Made by a program: the position numbers and the translations under genes. Below, piece after piece: positions 1-12,058 of a stretch of 64,000 bases of DNA (position 1 is the stretch's first letter; each line of letters starts with the position of its first letter). Source of the stretch: Neospora caninum Liverpool (taxonomy: Eukaryota; Apicomplexa; Conoidasida; Eucoccidiorida; Sarcocystidae). Below the pieces are notes generated by a model. The model was not told the DNA's origin. It saw only the letters and a list, made by a program, of their open reading frames with translations, and did no database searches. The stretch spans positions 1,767,920-1,831,919 of the forward strand of contig NC_018395.1 in assembly GCF_000208865.1 (NCBI RefSeq). The letters are read 5' to 3'.

Positions 1-1
1 C

Positions 2-153
2 GAAATCATTTCTGAACTCGAAGATAAACGCGTCGACCTGTACATGATGGTTCATTCTCTCTCCTCGGTACGGGCTGCTCGTCCGTCGCGACTGGTTCTT
101 CGACAACACCTCGAGACACAGATATCGATTCATAGTTACCATCGAGCAGATGC

Positions 154-186
<33 letters not shown>

Positions 187-3100
187 GAGGCACAGTAGTA
201 GATACTTACGCGTTTTCGTGGGTGTAGATAGCTTTCGGAGTCTTTCTATGCATGTTGACCCAGCGGAGAAGGAACAACTTCGACCCTTGGGTGCAGTCGC
301 TTCTGTGTCGGCACGTGCAAACGCCACCGTGGCTGTGTCCCTCGGTCCCCTCCCTCGAATGTCGAGGGTTGTATGTTTTTCCACTCCATTCTTTTCACGC
401 ATCGATACACTGTAGGCGACTCAAAGCTTGTCTGTATCTGCATGTCTATCTGTGTATGCGTCTGTATCAACATACGTAAGCATGTAAAAATATGTGTGTA
501 AATATGCTTTATTTTGTGGCGCAGGACATAGTTTTCATGGATGGAGAGAGATGGCACCAGGAGCGAAAGACTGTATCTTTTACATTTGTTTTACCATCTT
601 CTTTCCGGCTCCTCTGTTCGTGTTTGCTCTACCTGTTCTTGCCGGCGGATCTCCTTTTGCTGTAGGAGCTTCACCGTGCAGTGTCAAGCCGCCTTCGAAC
701 GATGCGCGACTGGGAGAGAGTCTCGAAAGAGAAGGAAGCGCTGGAAGAAGAAATGACGTCAACGATCCAAGCGTTCCAGAGCCAGCTCGCAGGTAGGGAC
801 AGAAGCGAAGAACAGCCGTCGCTCGCACGTCTCGTACCGGTGATGGCGGCTCTCGTGTGTAGAAACAAGGCAAAAAGTTGACTTCAAGTGCAGCTACGTA
901 AAGAGCTGGGTCTCCAGTTTTTTCAGGTGTACCTTCTTCGCAAAGAAAGGCATGAGAGAAAACCGAGCGAGCTTGCCGTCTGTGGCGCGGATAGCCCGAC
1001 AACTCGCCCACCTCAGACAACAACAGCAGGAAAAAGAGAGACCAGCGGAAGAGAGAGAATAGCAAGAAGAAACAACGAGACCAAGAAAGAGCCGAGGAAC
1101 GTGCATGCGGTGTTTTTCAGCTTGTTTTCGCTGCGTCGCCCCTCTCTTCCTTTTCGCTTCGTGGCTCTGTTACGGCGTCTCTCTTCCCCTCGGACTCCCC
1201 AGTTCCCCTATCTTTTCAGGTTTCTCCACGTTTCCCCCCGTTTCTTTTCGTTTTTCTCAGACCTCGCGAACGAGCAGCCTGCGGCCTCGGCACCCCCTGC
1301 AAATGGAAGCTCCGGTAACTGGAATTTAAGTCTTCTTCAGATGACCGACGACATGCAGGCGCTCCGAGCGCAAAACCGCGCCTACGTCGAGGAAATCGAG
1401 CAGCTGAAGGTCGCGCAAACAGAGATTGTCATGCGGTTCGAAAACGTAAGGCCTAGAAAACGAGTAAATCTTAAAGCTTTTTCAGTATTCTCTCCATATA
1501 AGTATGCGCCGATGCATGCGCTTTTATGCATATATATATATATATATGTAATATATATGTATGTGGACATGCAAAAGTGGTGCTTCACATATGGTGCTTC
1601 ATAAAGGCCGCTGCAAGTATGTGTATACACTTGTATTTACATGTATAAATATATATATATATATATGTATACATATGTGTGGATGTAGGAGGTTGTAGGC
1701 CGGAGAAGGGAGTGCGTTTTTTTTTCAAGAGGTTTTCGTCGTTTCCGCACGTGGCGCATCAGTTTTGTGCGGGTCGCGCACTTTGATATGCGCCTTTGTC
1801 TCGTGTTGGCGTCACGTTGGACGCCTCAAAGAGCGGCGACGAGACGCGTCATGTTTCCTCGTGCTCTTTCGGGGTTCTTTCGCAGGAGCGGCATGCGTTC
1901 CAGGAGCTGCTGAGGAAGAGACTGGAGACGCTGATGGAGGAAAACCGGCAGCTGCAAGCTGCGAACGAACGGCTGGGCTCTCGTCTCGTCAAGCAAGTGA
2001 GCCGGCAACCCGATCCGAGAAAAAAGGTGCACGCCGCGTGTGACTCTGGGGCCAGACGCGTTTTTTGCAGACCCTCAGGGCGAGCACGGCAAAGCGCTCC
2101 CCACGTAATTTTCAAACGCTGAAATCGATACAAACTTAGCCTGTCCATTTATGCATTCCTATATGTATGTGTACGTATATGTAGAGATATGTTTATGTGC
2201 GTCCACCTGTATGTAGTTATATGCGTATATGTATCATCTGGATGTATGTGTATTTGCCTGCGCTGATTTTTTGTCTCTGCATTTTGGTGGATTTATGCGG
2301 GCGACCGTTTTCAGGCGTCGGAAGGAGGAGTGGGATCTTCTGCGGGGGTCGGGCCGAGCAGCGCCAGCAGCCAGGAAGCCCCAGAGCGGCAGCAGGTGGA
2401 GATGCGCCGCCTGAGGAAGGAAGTTGAAGAGGCGCATCTGGACAAAGTGAGAAAAGACAACTCGTGGAGAAAGAGGCTGACGCAGCACAGGCACAGGGGG
2501 AAGCTACGAAACGTTCTTTTTTCACAGAGCGCAAAAACGTGCGAAAACACACGGGGGGAAACGAGCGGAAACACCCAGCGGAGGGACAGTGGAAACAGGG
2601 TGACAGAAGGGACAATGGGAACACAGGAGACAGGGGGACAGTGGGAACACAGGAGACAGAGAGACAAAGGAAACAGAGGAGACAGAGAGACAAAGGAAAC
2701 AGAGGGCACAGAGGGGAGCGGGAGTTTGTGCAGGGGTGAGAAGAGTGGTCTCGCGTGTGTGTTTTTTCCTGGTCCGCAGCATCAGCTTGCCCACGAGCTG
2801 GAGGAAATGAAGGCGGCGGCAGCTCGAGAGAGACAAGAGAAGGAAGCCGCTCTGGCGAACGTGCAAGACGCTCTGGTGCACATGAAGGCGCGCTACGATT
2901 GTCTACTTGAGGAAATGGTAAATGCCCGGATCGCACGGAAATGCATTCTTTCAAAAACGAAAAGGCAAAGGCGTAGTGAGGAGACGAAACGTGTGGCAGT
3001 GCCGCGCTTTTGCGTGTGTCTCTCTGCGGGGCTGGGCACGGAAAAGACGTATTTTGCCTCTCTTTTTTTCCTGTTGGCGCGTTCCGTGGAGTTTTCGCTG

Positions 3101-5485
3101 CATGCTGGTTTTCCCCGGGCTTTTTCATGTTTTTCAGCAAGCGCTGCGGGACTCTCGGGACTCCGCTGAAGAGGGCGTGGCGCAGAGAGTGAAAGTTTAC
3201 GAGGACTTGCTGCTGACGCGCGAGACGCAGTGCAACGAGCACACCAAGCAGCTGGAGACCGCGCAACACAATCTGGCCGAGCTGCAGGCGGAGCGGAACC
3301 GTCTGAAAAAGGTTCTCGAGTCCATCACCAAAGGTGAGCGAAACGGAAAGGTGACTTTTGTAAATAACTTGTGCGGGGAAGGCCTCACTGTGCATGTGCA
3401 GCGACGAGCGGCTTGGGACGAGTGTGAACGGGGCGTCGGAGACGAAAGGATCCATCGCGACGGTCGTGCGAATGTTTCTTTCCAGATTTGGAGCGGTCGC
3501 GAGCATCCCTGGACGCGGCTTCAGCCCGGCAACAGGCGTAAGTCCGAAGACAACTCGATGGGAACGGGACACGCCCGAGGCAGGACAGGTGGGAAGCAGA
3601 CGGCAGAAGAAAGTTCAGCACAAGTGGAGAGGGGAGACACAAAAACTGCCAGAGGGAAAGACAGCAAACAAACAAGGAGAGAAAGCAGAGGCAAATAAGG
3701 ATAAGAGAGAGAAGAATACAGAAACACAGGAGAGAAGAGGGAGAGAAGAGGTGGTGGTATGTGGCGAGGCTTCGTGAAGATTTGACGACGGGGGAAGCGA
3801 GAGATGCGTGCACAGCGTTTTCCGCGTCGCGGTGTCGACTGCATGCGTTCTTTTTCCCGCTTCGCCTGCTGGCGCGTTCTTCAGTGTGACGGCGGAGAAG
3901 CAACAGCTGGAGGCTCGCCTGGCGGACATGGTCCAGCGGCAACAAAGACAGGAACAGCTGAACACGCGCGAAGAGCAACTGAAACAGCAGGAAAGTTTGA
4001 GGCGTCTCCAGGAGGCGCAGAAACGAGCGGATGAGGTGTCTCGACAGCTGGAAGAGACTCGGAAGGCCCTGCAACAGGAACAACAACATCGGCAGTTTCA
4101 GCAGCAGCGCGCAGACAGCGGACACCAGCAAGCGGCGGCTCTGCAAAACAAACTCGCGGAGCAGGATGCGCAACTGACCCGAATGAAGGCGGAAATCGAA
4201 CAACTGACGCAAACGGCCCAGTGAGACGCGCAGCAATCGCCAGTCTCCAAGTTCAGATGCACAGAAAAACGATAGGAAACGCCACACTCGCGCAGTCTTC
4301 ACACTCAGATGTATATACATATATATACATATACATATATATACATATACATACATATATATATATATATTTATATACATATATATTTGTAATGGCCGAG
4401 GCTGCGAGAGATCCAAATATATTTTGGGCGTTTGGCTCTTTGCGCGCAAATATGAAGCAGACATGCAAATTTCAATTTTTTTTCTACCCCCAGTGGATAG
4501 ATTGGTTTGCCGAAGTTCCCACGTCCTTCGCATGCACCCGCCTTAGAACACCGAGATCTCAAAGAGTGTCATGTAGAGAGACAGGCAAGCTCAAACGTAT
4601 ATATATATATATATATATATATGTAGGTGCACGCACAGATAGGAGGAACTGCATGACCGTGTGTAGATTCTCAGAGTGTGTTGGCTTGTGGTTTTCTAGA
4701 AGAACACCCGAGGCTGAGGGCGGAGCCGGTGAGGGCGAAGAGAGTCTTTTGCGGGCGAAAGTGACGGAGCTTACCGACGTTCTCGCGCGCCAGGAAGAAG
4801 AAATGAAGAGGCTCAAGGTCAGTGTCTAATGTGTTTGCATGCAGGCGCCTCGCCATATGTCGTTGATCTCTCTGTGTAAACGTATTTCCTCGTAGATCGC
4901 TCTAGCGACTTCTGTGGGCGAACTTCTTCCATTCGTGTGTGCCTTCACACGGCCGACTAGTGACCCCTTCGGATATGTCTCCACTGATGTATACATAGTT
5001 TGTGTTTCCTCCGGATGTTTGCGTAGATTTTCTGCGGTTCCGATTGAGAATCTACTCACTCTTCCGTTCGTTTTCTTTCTCATTCGTGAGTGTCTACTGA
5101 GTGTCTCTGCATGCATGTATCTGTGTGTGTCGCTGTCTCGATAGCTGCGTGCTGCATCCGCCTCTTTTCTTTGTTCGTCTTGCCGCTGCGCGCTGCGCCT
5201 CAGTCTCCTCGCTCTCTCTCTGCGTCGGCATGTGTGATTTTTGTTCTGACCCCGGCTCTCCGTCTGCATCAAAGTGTGCGCGCCGTCTTAATGGAATGTC
5301 CAGTATTTTTAGTCACTGCCGGCCGGACCTCTCAGAACGGCGACCCGGCCGTTTGCGCGCAAGAGAACTGGTGCAGAGGAGGCAATCTGCTTTGTGTGTG
5401 TGGTGTTCAATTTCTCTCGTACGCTCAGGACGAAAGTTCGACGCTGAAAACGCGCCTCATCAAGTTGACGAAATCGAACGCCTAA
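2..5485 (+). CDS. Coiled-coil protein, C-terminal part (5' end outside window)
   Basis: Eleven exons join with matching phases: 2-67, 666-792, 1261-1445, 1886-1996, 2315-2446, 2780-2917, 3138-3333, 3486-3537, 3885-4220, 4700-4817 and 5429-5485, ending in TAA. Together they give 505 residues, and the frame is open at the left edge, so the N-terminus lies upstream. Nearly all of it is charged heptad-like sequence rich in E, Q, K, L and R (for example the exon at 3138 and the long Q-rich exon at 3885), which predicts an extended coiled coil. One short loop at 1261 is rich in A, P, G and S. No enzyme motif, membrane segment or zinc ligand is visible, so a structural or cytoskeletal/centrosomal scaffold is only an inference from the coiled coil. 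Introns (152-611 bp) carry TA and purine repeats. A continuation in another frame past 5485 was considered but needs a different phase. Confidence 0.7.
154..179. repeat. (TA)n microsatellite in first intron
   Basis: An uninterrupted AT dinucleotide run inside the intron between the first two visible exons of the coiled-coil gene. Similar runs recur in other introns and spacers of this window, for example near 4597, 5824, 6172, 23092 and 27732. Confidence 0.9.
2555..2710. repeat. Purine-rich intronic minisatellite
   Basis: Imperfect ACAGGAGACAGAGAGACAAA-type units fill the intron at 2447-2779 of the coiled-coil gene. Two clear adjacent copies start at 2651 and 2677 (26 bp period), preceded by looser GGAAACA/GGGACAG repeats. 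Long open frames in both directions here are by-products of the repeat. Confidence 0.7.
4311..4390. repeat. (CATATA)n / (TA)n tract in intron
   Basis: AT-rich microsatellite with interspersed CATA units in the intron 4221-4699 of the coiled-coil gene. A second pure TA run is at 4597-4622 in the same intron. Confidence 0.85.
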
Positions 5486-6167
5486 AGGCGGTCTGTGAGG
5501 AGAGAAGAGCAGAAAGGAGACGGGCGTGTGTGCGCGGACAGGAAGCACGGGGAACAAAAAGGAGACAGAGAAAAGAAGAAGGGGGATGCGCTTCTTTCAG
5601 GACGGGCGGATGTGTGCCCCTGAGAGAGACGGGAAATGTGAAGGCTGGTGGTGAAGCGAGGAGAGGCAGAATGCAAAGTTCGAGACGTCGCCTTGCGGCG
5701 GCACAGGGGAAAATAGATTTTCTATTCGTCAAACAAACGCGCACTGAGACGACTAGGCGTTTCTACCTCCGCAGATATATTCCGAGAGATACGGAAAAAG
5801 TAAAAGTCGCAAGTACAGAGTTACAATATATATATATATATATATATATTTGCATTTCGGTGCAGACGCGGGGGAGCCGAAGAGGGAGAATTTCTCGAGG
5901 CAGGCTACTGGGGCGGAAAGAGAGACTGACGTTTTGACTGGGTTTTCGACGTGTGAGGGCTCACGGCCACGCCACCGAAAAGCGCACAAAAGTGGATGTG
6001 TGTCCACCCGTGCCAGCACGTATGAGCGTGGAGTGTAACAGTCTGTTCATCCTTACAGACGCTTGAGTTGGGCACGACTGTTTCTAAGCTTTGAGAATTC
6101 GTTTTCCACCACGACACTCGCCCCAGAAACTCGGACTGGAAATGCTACACAAAGCAACGCACGTATC

Positions 6168-6216
<49 letters not shown>

Positions 6217-9108
6217 ATGTCTTTATGTGTATATGCAAATGAGAGGGGCATGCATCTCGCGGGTTTTTTTTTTCTTCATGTGTCTTTCGGTTGTCTTGAC
6301 CGGCATGGGTTCTTTGCGGCTCCAATGTGCACGCGAATCGTGTGCGAGACGACACACACCGCCGTTTTTCTCTTCGTGTGTCTCCCTTTCGTGGGTCGTC
6401 GCCTCCGCTTTCTAACGTCGCAGGTTTTTTCACGCGCTTTCGCACGTCTTTGGACGGTTCTTCGCAGGTTCTGTGTGCTCGTCTCCCCCTCATATGTGAA
6501 CTGCATGCGTTGACGCCGTCCGCTATGCACGCCGCAGCCGGCAGAGTGAAACTTGAAGAAAGTTTGCGCGGCAAAAAGTTCGTCTCTGCCGGATGCACGT
6601 GGCGCTTCGTGAGAAAAGCACCCGCGGGTAGAGCGCAGAAATTTCCTGTGCCGTTTAAAACCGGCCAAAGAGCGCACGCAGACGAGTCAGTGAAGAAGGA
6701 AGGTGTTAGGTTTCGATTCAGCAGCATAGAAACATCGATTTGATGTAGATTCCCTTTGAGGCACAGACGAACTCTCCGCCTGTTTAGAAAAGGAAAGTCT
6801 GCATTTGGCAGCTCACTGGCATCAGCGACTTCCCTCCGTGGCGATTCCTCCACAGAACATCGCGGAGAGCTGGGCAAAAGAGTCAGCTGCGTGGGAACGA
6901 CAAAGAGTGATCGCGTCTCCCCTTGGCAGGCTTTCCCAGAAGCATCTCCGCCTCGGGGTGCGAAAAAGCCCTTTTTATTTCGGTGCAACTGCCTACACAG
7001 AGTGGGGGTTGTGTATGTATGTGTATCCGTGTCGCTGTGGGAGTTTTTCTTTCTCGAGTGAATGGAGATCGTAGCGCGAAGAGAAGCTGTTTCGCGCGGC
7101 TAACACGTGATCGATGACTCTACAGCTTAGGGCCACCGGAGCTGTAGAGAGTGCCGGCTTTGCAGCTGCCACGTATCCTTTCGAACTGCAGACGCAGACG
7201 CGCTGAGAAGCTTGCGGTCGCGGCAAGAACTGGCCGAAACCGCAACTCCCGCAGCCACGCGTTCCGGTCACGCACACAGGAGAAAGGGTGCAAAAACGTT
7301 GGTTTTGAATTCCAGCGGTAGGGCCTCTAGCGAGCGAAAAGGGAACGGTTGATGCGGGGCGCAAAAGGACCGAAGGCGCCGCGGCTAACAGTTTTTTCCA
7401 TTTAAGAACTGCACACCTGCTGGCAGGAGACGGCATCGAGACAAATGAAATGGCCGACAAAGAACTACGGAAAACGACCGAGACAGGAAACAGAAATTTG
7501 GCCAACGCGTGCAGCACCGCACGCAGGTGTGTGTCTGTGCTTCCATTTTGTCGCGAAGACAAACGAAAAAACACCGAGGCACATCCCGTTAGGAACGGGG
7601 AAGGCCTGTCGTTTTTGCCCGTGCTCCGAGAGAGGGACACGCACAGGAGGGCGAGGGAAAACAGACGAAACGCAGAACCTTCCTCTCTTCATAGTACAGA
7701 CGGTCGAAAACGGAATTTCGCCTCCCTGTCACACCGCGAGGAGAGCAAGCGCAAGACTGGACAGCGCAGCTGCTGGACCTTTTACCGAACTCTCGAGCAT
7801 CCCACCTTCAAAGCGGCGCACGCGGATATGGAAAAAAAGAAGCACTCGAGAGCCTAAACCAAAAGAGCGCACCGCGGAGGGCGAAAACGTTATCGTCCAC
7901 ACGCGTCTTTCCCTGCGGGTGAATCTACGAACACCGGAAAACCATGAGGCCGATGAACTTGCCTGACACATTGCACGCCCGCGACGAGAGGATGCACAAC
8001 GCCTTCTCGCTGTGCTCCTACCAAAAATGCCCGCCGCAACCTAAACTCCGTTTTCTCTGTCCTTCCTCGATACATGAACAAGGGCGAAACACAGCACCCT
8101 CAACGAAGAGAGCTATGAGATGCTGTTTAAACGTATCTATACATATATATGACTGTGTGGAGGTAGACATATGCAAACGCACCCCCAAAAATAAGGATAC
8201 CCACGCGTGGATACGCGCATTTGTCCATGCAGTTCACATCAAAAACAGTGACTGGGATTTTACAGTAGGTGCAAGGATGACACGAGAAACACGAGTGGAA
8301 ACACAGAGCTTGAAGTCAAATTACGAATCTTGCACATACGGAAAGCGCTGTTTCCTTCTCTTTCCGCCCTCCTGCGCCTCTACCTCGACTTCTCTCTTTC
8401 CACCGCCGTCGGAGCTTCGCCGTGTGGGTTGGCCCGCGCCTCTTGCTGGCGCTCTCTCTGGCGACGCAGAACCACCGCACTCAAAAATGTCAGGGGAAAA
8501 GAAATCAGACACAATGGTAAGCCACCCACGGTTCCGCTTTTTGTCGGGTGTACGTACACTGCGCCGGTTCGCACAGAGAGACGTAATTTCGCAGTCTTTC
8601 TCCGTACATGTGGCCCGACCTGCGTATTTTACACGAGCTTTTCTTTGGCGAGAACATCAGACTAAACCGTTTTCGTGGCGTTTTCCCCTCATTTTTTCCC
8701 GCCCAGCCCGCGATCGGAGCTGGAATAGACCGAAGCCAGTGCACGCACAGAGTGCGTCAAGTTTCCGGTCTCACGGTGCACGTCCGGCGTTTCGCCGTTT
8801 GCGAGTCCACCCGTGACACAAAGTGCCTCGCGGTCACCATTTTCACGAATTACACGCACACAGAACCTATCAGCGTGAAACGACACTTGATCCTCGTCTG
8901 AGGCACTGCCCGCCAGCGGTTCTCTGTTTCGCGTCGCTTCTCCTCGTGGAGAATCGCGAATAACATGGCGGCAAACTTCCTCTTCTTTAAGAGAAATGTC
9001 CGCAGCGCCCACAGTGTACCTCGTCCTATCATCTGTCTGGCAAACAAGGATATTCACGAGTCATGCGAATGGCGGTGCCGAGGGATCCGCCGCCTATGCG
9101 AGGCCGCA
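5486..9108. other. Spacer between coiled-coil gene and RING gene
   Basis: This stretch should hold the 3' UTR of the coiled-coil gene and, from the right, the 3' UTR of the minus-strand RING gene. It contains TA runs at about 5824-5849 and 6172-6214. Apart from one possible open frame at 7445-7966, I see no exon supported by splice sites. Confidence 0.6.
7445..7966 (+). CDS. Possible small hypothetical protein (173 aa)
   Basis: An ATG-initiated frame of 173 codons in the spacer. Its codons show a purine-first, pyrimidine-last tendency that is stronger in this frame than would be expected by chance, which is the only support. The protein is basic, has no hydrophobic segment and matches nothing I recognise. 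The same periodicity is also compatible with an antisense reading, although that one is interrupted by stops sooner. It may equally be untranslated leader or trailer sequence. Confidence 0.2.
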   Translation: MKWPTKNYGKRPRQETEIWPTRAAPHAGVCLCFHFVAKTNEKTPRHIPLGTGKACRFCPCSERGTRTGGRGKTDETQNLPLFIVQTVENGISPPCHTARRASARLDSAAAGPFTELSSIPPSKRRTRIWKKRSTREPKPKERTAEGENVIVHTRLSLRVNLRTPENHEADELA

Positions 9109-11376
9109 TCACTTCGGTGTACATACAGCTTGAAAAAGGCAAGGACTAACACTCGCAGGGTCACTTCCACCCGGCAGATACAGATGTTGACCCTCCTCTC
9201 CTGGAGCGCTCTGTCGGCTACTGCCGCCGTCTGACATCCGGAGCGCGAGCTGTTCTGCTCGCCGATCCTCTCTTGCTTCCTCTTGTCCTGTCTCTTCGAG
9301 ACCCGCGCGTCTCCGCCGCGTTTCTGCAGTGTACCTCTCCGCCAACTCAGCGCACTCCGTTCCCTCCCCTGAGACCGCCGCCTGCGCTACGGCCGACGCT
9401 TCATGTCCTCTCCCTACTTCGCCCGTTCTCAGCTCATGCGTTGCCGCGGTCCGAGAGCGAGAGACCACTGCACGGCGTGTTCTCTGCACTCGTGCCGGAC
9501 GCGAAGACGGCTCGACCGAACACGACACAGGAGAGCTGTACACTTCGCCAGTGAAGAAGTTGACGTGGCATCGAAGTGGGCAACTTGCGTGGCTTCTCAG
9601 CCAGCGGGCGATGCATGCGCTGTGGAAGAAGTGCTGGCATGGCAGACGACGAATCCAGTCGTTCTCCTCGAATTCGCACAGACAAATTGCGCACCTGCAG
9701 AGGAAAACGGAGACGAAGCACACTTGCATTAGTCAGCGCGGAGCAGACTCAGGCACACAGGATCAACCCCGAGCCACACCGCACGCATGGAACGCGAAAA
9801 AATGCGAGATTATCTTTCGTAGAGACATCCTCGGAAAAAAAAATTCGTCGCCTCCGCCCGTTTTGCTCTCCTTTCTCCACACATCCCAACCCTAAGAAAC
9901 CTGCTTTCTGGAAGAGAGTGGAGGCCTGCGCTCTGTGCAGTGTACATACACCCGGTCTCAGTCAGCGTCTGTTCTCAGAGTCACACAGTGAGCTAGCTAC
10001 TTCCTTTCTCTCGTGCGCGGTCTCTGCTTCGCGCTGTTTCTCGACTGCATGTCTTTCCGTGAACAAGGCTGCCTCTGTCTCGACTCTCCTCACAACCTCC
10101 CTTTTCGTTGTCTCCTCGCACAGGGACTCTGTCTCTCTTGTGTGTTTCTGAACCCAAGCACTCGAACCCCCGCCCTTTCGCGAGTCCCTATGTCTCGTGC
10201 CTCCTACATGATTTCGTCGTCGACGCCCTTGTGTGCGCTGGGCTGTTTGCCTGGTTCCTTCGCGGGGCACAGCTTCTTCCTTCTCCCCGCGCAAACGGGT
10301 AGCAGCCGTCGCTTTCTCCGTTTGTCGCCGCGGCCCAGCGCGCGTTCGGTCTCGCCCTCTTCTTCCAGACCCGTGTCGGCGCGTTCGGCGGCGTCGTAGG
10401 CCGAGGCGGGTAACCACTTCTCCTCCTTCATGCGTTGGAGGAACTTTTTGGGTAGCGCGCGCCCGCTGCGAGGCTCCTCGATCAGCAGGTGCTCAAAGTG
10501 TTCGGGCGGCGAGCACAGGCAGAGCACGAAGCTGGTACATATGCACGCGAGAAGCAGGATGTGGGGGCCGAGGAGCGAGAGGAAGGCGAGTACGATGATG
10601 GAGATGTAGCGCAGCAGCACAGGCGCCTGGGTGGACGAGTTCGCGCCCGTGCCGCCGTTGTAGTACGCCAAGTGGAGCGTCGCAAAGTAGACGCAAAAGG
10701 AGATGACAAAGAGCACGCGGCGAGCTTGGCACAGGGGCGAGGTCAACAGCTCGACGGTGTCTTTCAGCACAGGCCGGTGCCACCAAGCGTGTTGGAGAGT
10801 GCGGACGTTCACCACCAGGCGCACGCGGACGCCCAGCGTCGTCACACTCAGGCCCAGCATCACACCCAGGATGGGGAGGAACGGCGCCGGCTCTTTCAGC
10901 GGCTCCTCAAATGTGCACGTGTAAACCAAAATAGCGAGGTGAGCTGTCGACAAGCAGGCAGAAATTGAGATAAAGACCAGCTGTTCGTAAAACAGGACGT
11001 CCAGCAAACGCCGAACATCTGCGACGTGGCGAGGAAGCGGCACGCTGTAGCTACACCGTCGCGCACAGAAACTCCGAAAGCGTGCAAGCATTCCTGCGGC
11101 GGAAGGCGAAGACGCGTGTGCTGAAGAAGTGGACGCGGAAGATTGTACAGTGACAGAAGGGGGGACAGCGACAGGCGAGGGGGTAGAAGCGGTAGAAGCG
11201 ACAGGCGAGGGGGTAGAAGCGGTAGAAGCGACAGACGAGGGGGTAGCAGACAGCGGAAGACGGGGGGTTTGCTGGGACCGTCGTGTTGGCCACAGACGAA
11301 AGGGAGAGGAGACGCTGAGCACTCTGTCTCCCCTCACGGGGAGAAGCTCTATGGAAGGAAAACCTGGCGTCTCCAT
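9109..11376 (-). CDS. Multi-pass membrane RING-H2 finger protein
   Basis: Two exons, 11376-10208 and 9694-9109, join through a split ATG codon to give 584 residues. The first part carries a decapeptide repeat (residues about 51-70), then hydrophobic segments at roughly 133-153, 166-190, 221-238 and 255-287. Immediately after the splice comes a RING-H2 pattern: C391, C394, C409, H411, H414, C417, C428, C432, with W421 in the usual E2-facing place. The last cysteine pair reads C-P-L-R-C, one residue longer than the usual C-P-x-C. The tail is R/E-rich and disordered. By family this would be a membrane-anchored E3 ubiquitin ligase, with RING and tail on the cytosolic side. No substrate can be inferred. 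The donor (GTAGGA) and acceptor (CTCTGCAG) are both good. Without splicing, the first exon would stop right after DDEIM. Confidence 0.75.
11168..11250. repeat. 30-bp coding minisatellite in RING gene
   Basis: Units begin at 11168, 11198 and 11228 with an exact 30 bp period. The first two are identical and the third is diverged and partial. On the minus strand they encode the decapeptide STASTPSPVA, giving an S/T/P-rich, probably disordered N-terminal stretch. Copy number is a likely strain polymorphism. Confidence 0.85.
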
Positions 11377-11479
11377 GCTTGTTTCTTCGATTTAAACATG
11401 GAAACGGATACGAAAGGGCGTGCTTCCGCGTCACACCCCGTCACCTTGCGCGCAGGAGCACTGGAAGAGGAACGAGAAA

Positions 11480-12058
11480 ATGGGCAGCGTTGCGAGACGA
11501 GTCCTCACTTCTCAGGGGCGTGCATTTTATGGAGACATGGTAGGACACCGCACGCAATTCGCGAATGCAAAGGCAAACATCGAAATCGACCAAGAACGCG
11601 GAGAGGATGTGGCATGGCCACTTCGGGTGCTGCGCATCGCCACTGACATGGTGGGTCGTCTCTGTGTAAAGACATCGATTTTCTTCTCTTTTGCTGAGCA
11701 GCGCGTCAGATGGAAACGCAGAGAGGATACGGCATGCAAAAGAACGGAGGCCGTGTTCTCGCCAGATTCTCAAAAACACAGCGCAGACTGGGTCCGTTCC
11801 GACCAGTCAAACAAGACAAAAATACCGGCCAGCAGACAAAATTCTCTGGGAAAAAAGGAGCCAGGAAAAGGTGAGCGGGGAAAAGGAGGAATGCCACTCT
11901 GTCTTTTCAAAAGAGAGGACGTTTTCCATTTACAAAAAAGGGAAACGAGCTGTGCAAGGACGTTCGGGTCGTCCTGCTCCAGGGGACACGCCGACGTGTC
12001 ACTGAACCGATGTATTTTCAGACGAGAATTCCCACGGAATGCACGAAAAGGCTCTTAA
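11480..12058 (+). CDS. Possible hypothetical protein (192 aa)
   Basis: Open frame starting at ATG 11480, divergent from the RING gene whose start codon is at 11376. Codon periodicity is clearly better in this frame than in the two others over 11560-11660. The product is basic and hydrophilic with no recognised domain. It lies where the 5' leader and promoter of the RING gene should be, so it may be non-coding. There is no splice evidence and no homology. Confidence 0.25.
   Translation: MGSVARRVLTSQGRAFYGDMVGHRTQFANAKANIEIDQERGEDVAWPLRVLRIATDMVGRLCVKTSIFFSFAEQRVRWKRREDTACKRTEAVFSPDSQKHSADWVRSDQSNKTKIPASRQNSLGKKEPGKGERGKGGMPLCLFKREDVFHLQKRETSCARTFGSSCSRGHADVSLNRCIFRREFPRNARKGS

Noticed and set aside
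927..1060. Coiled-coil-like stretch in the second intron of the first gene
   Set aside because: The flanking exons (666-792 and 1261-1445) join in perfect phase without it, and none of its frames fits the upstream phase before a stop.
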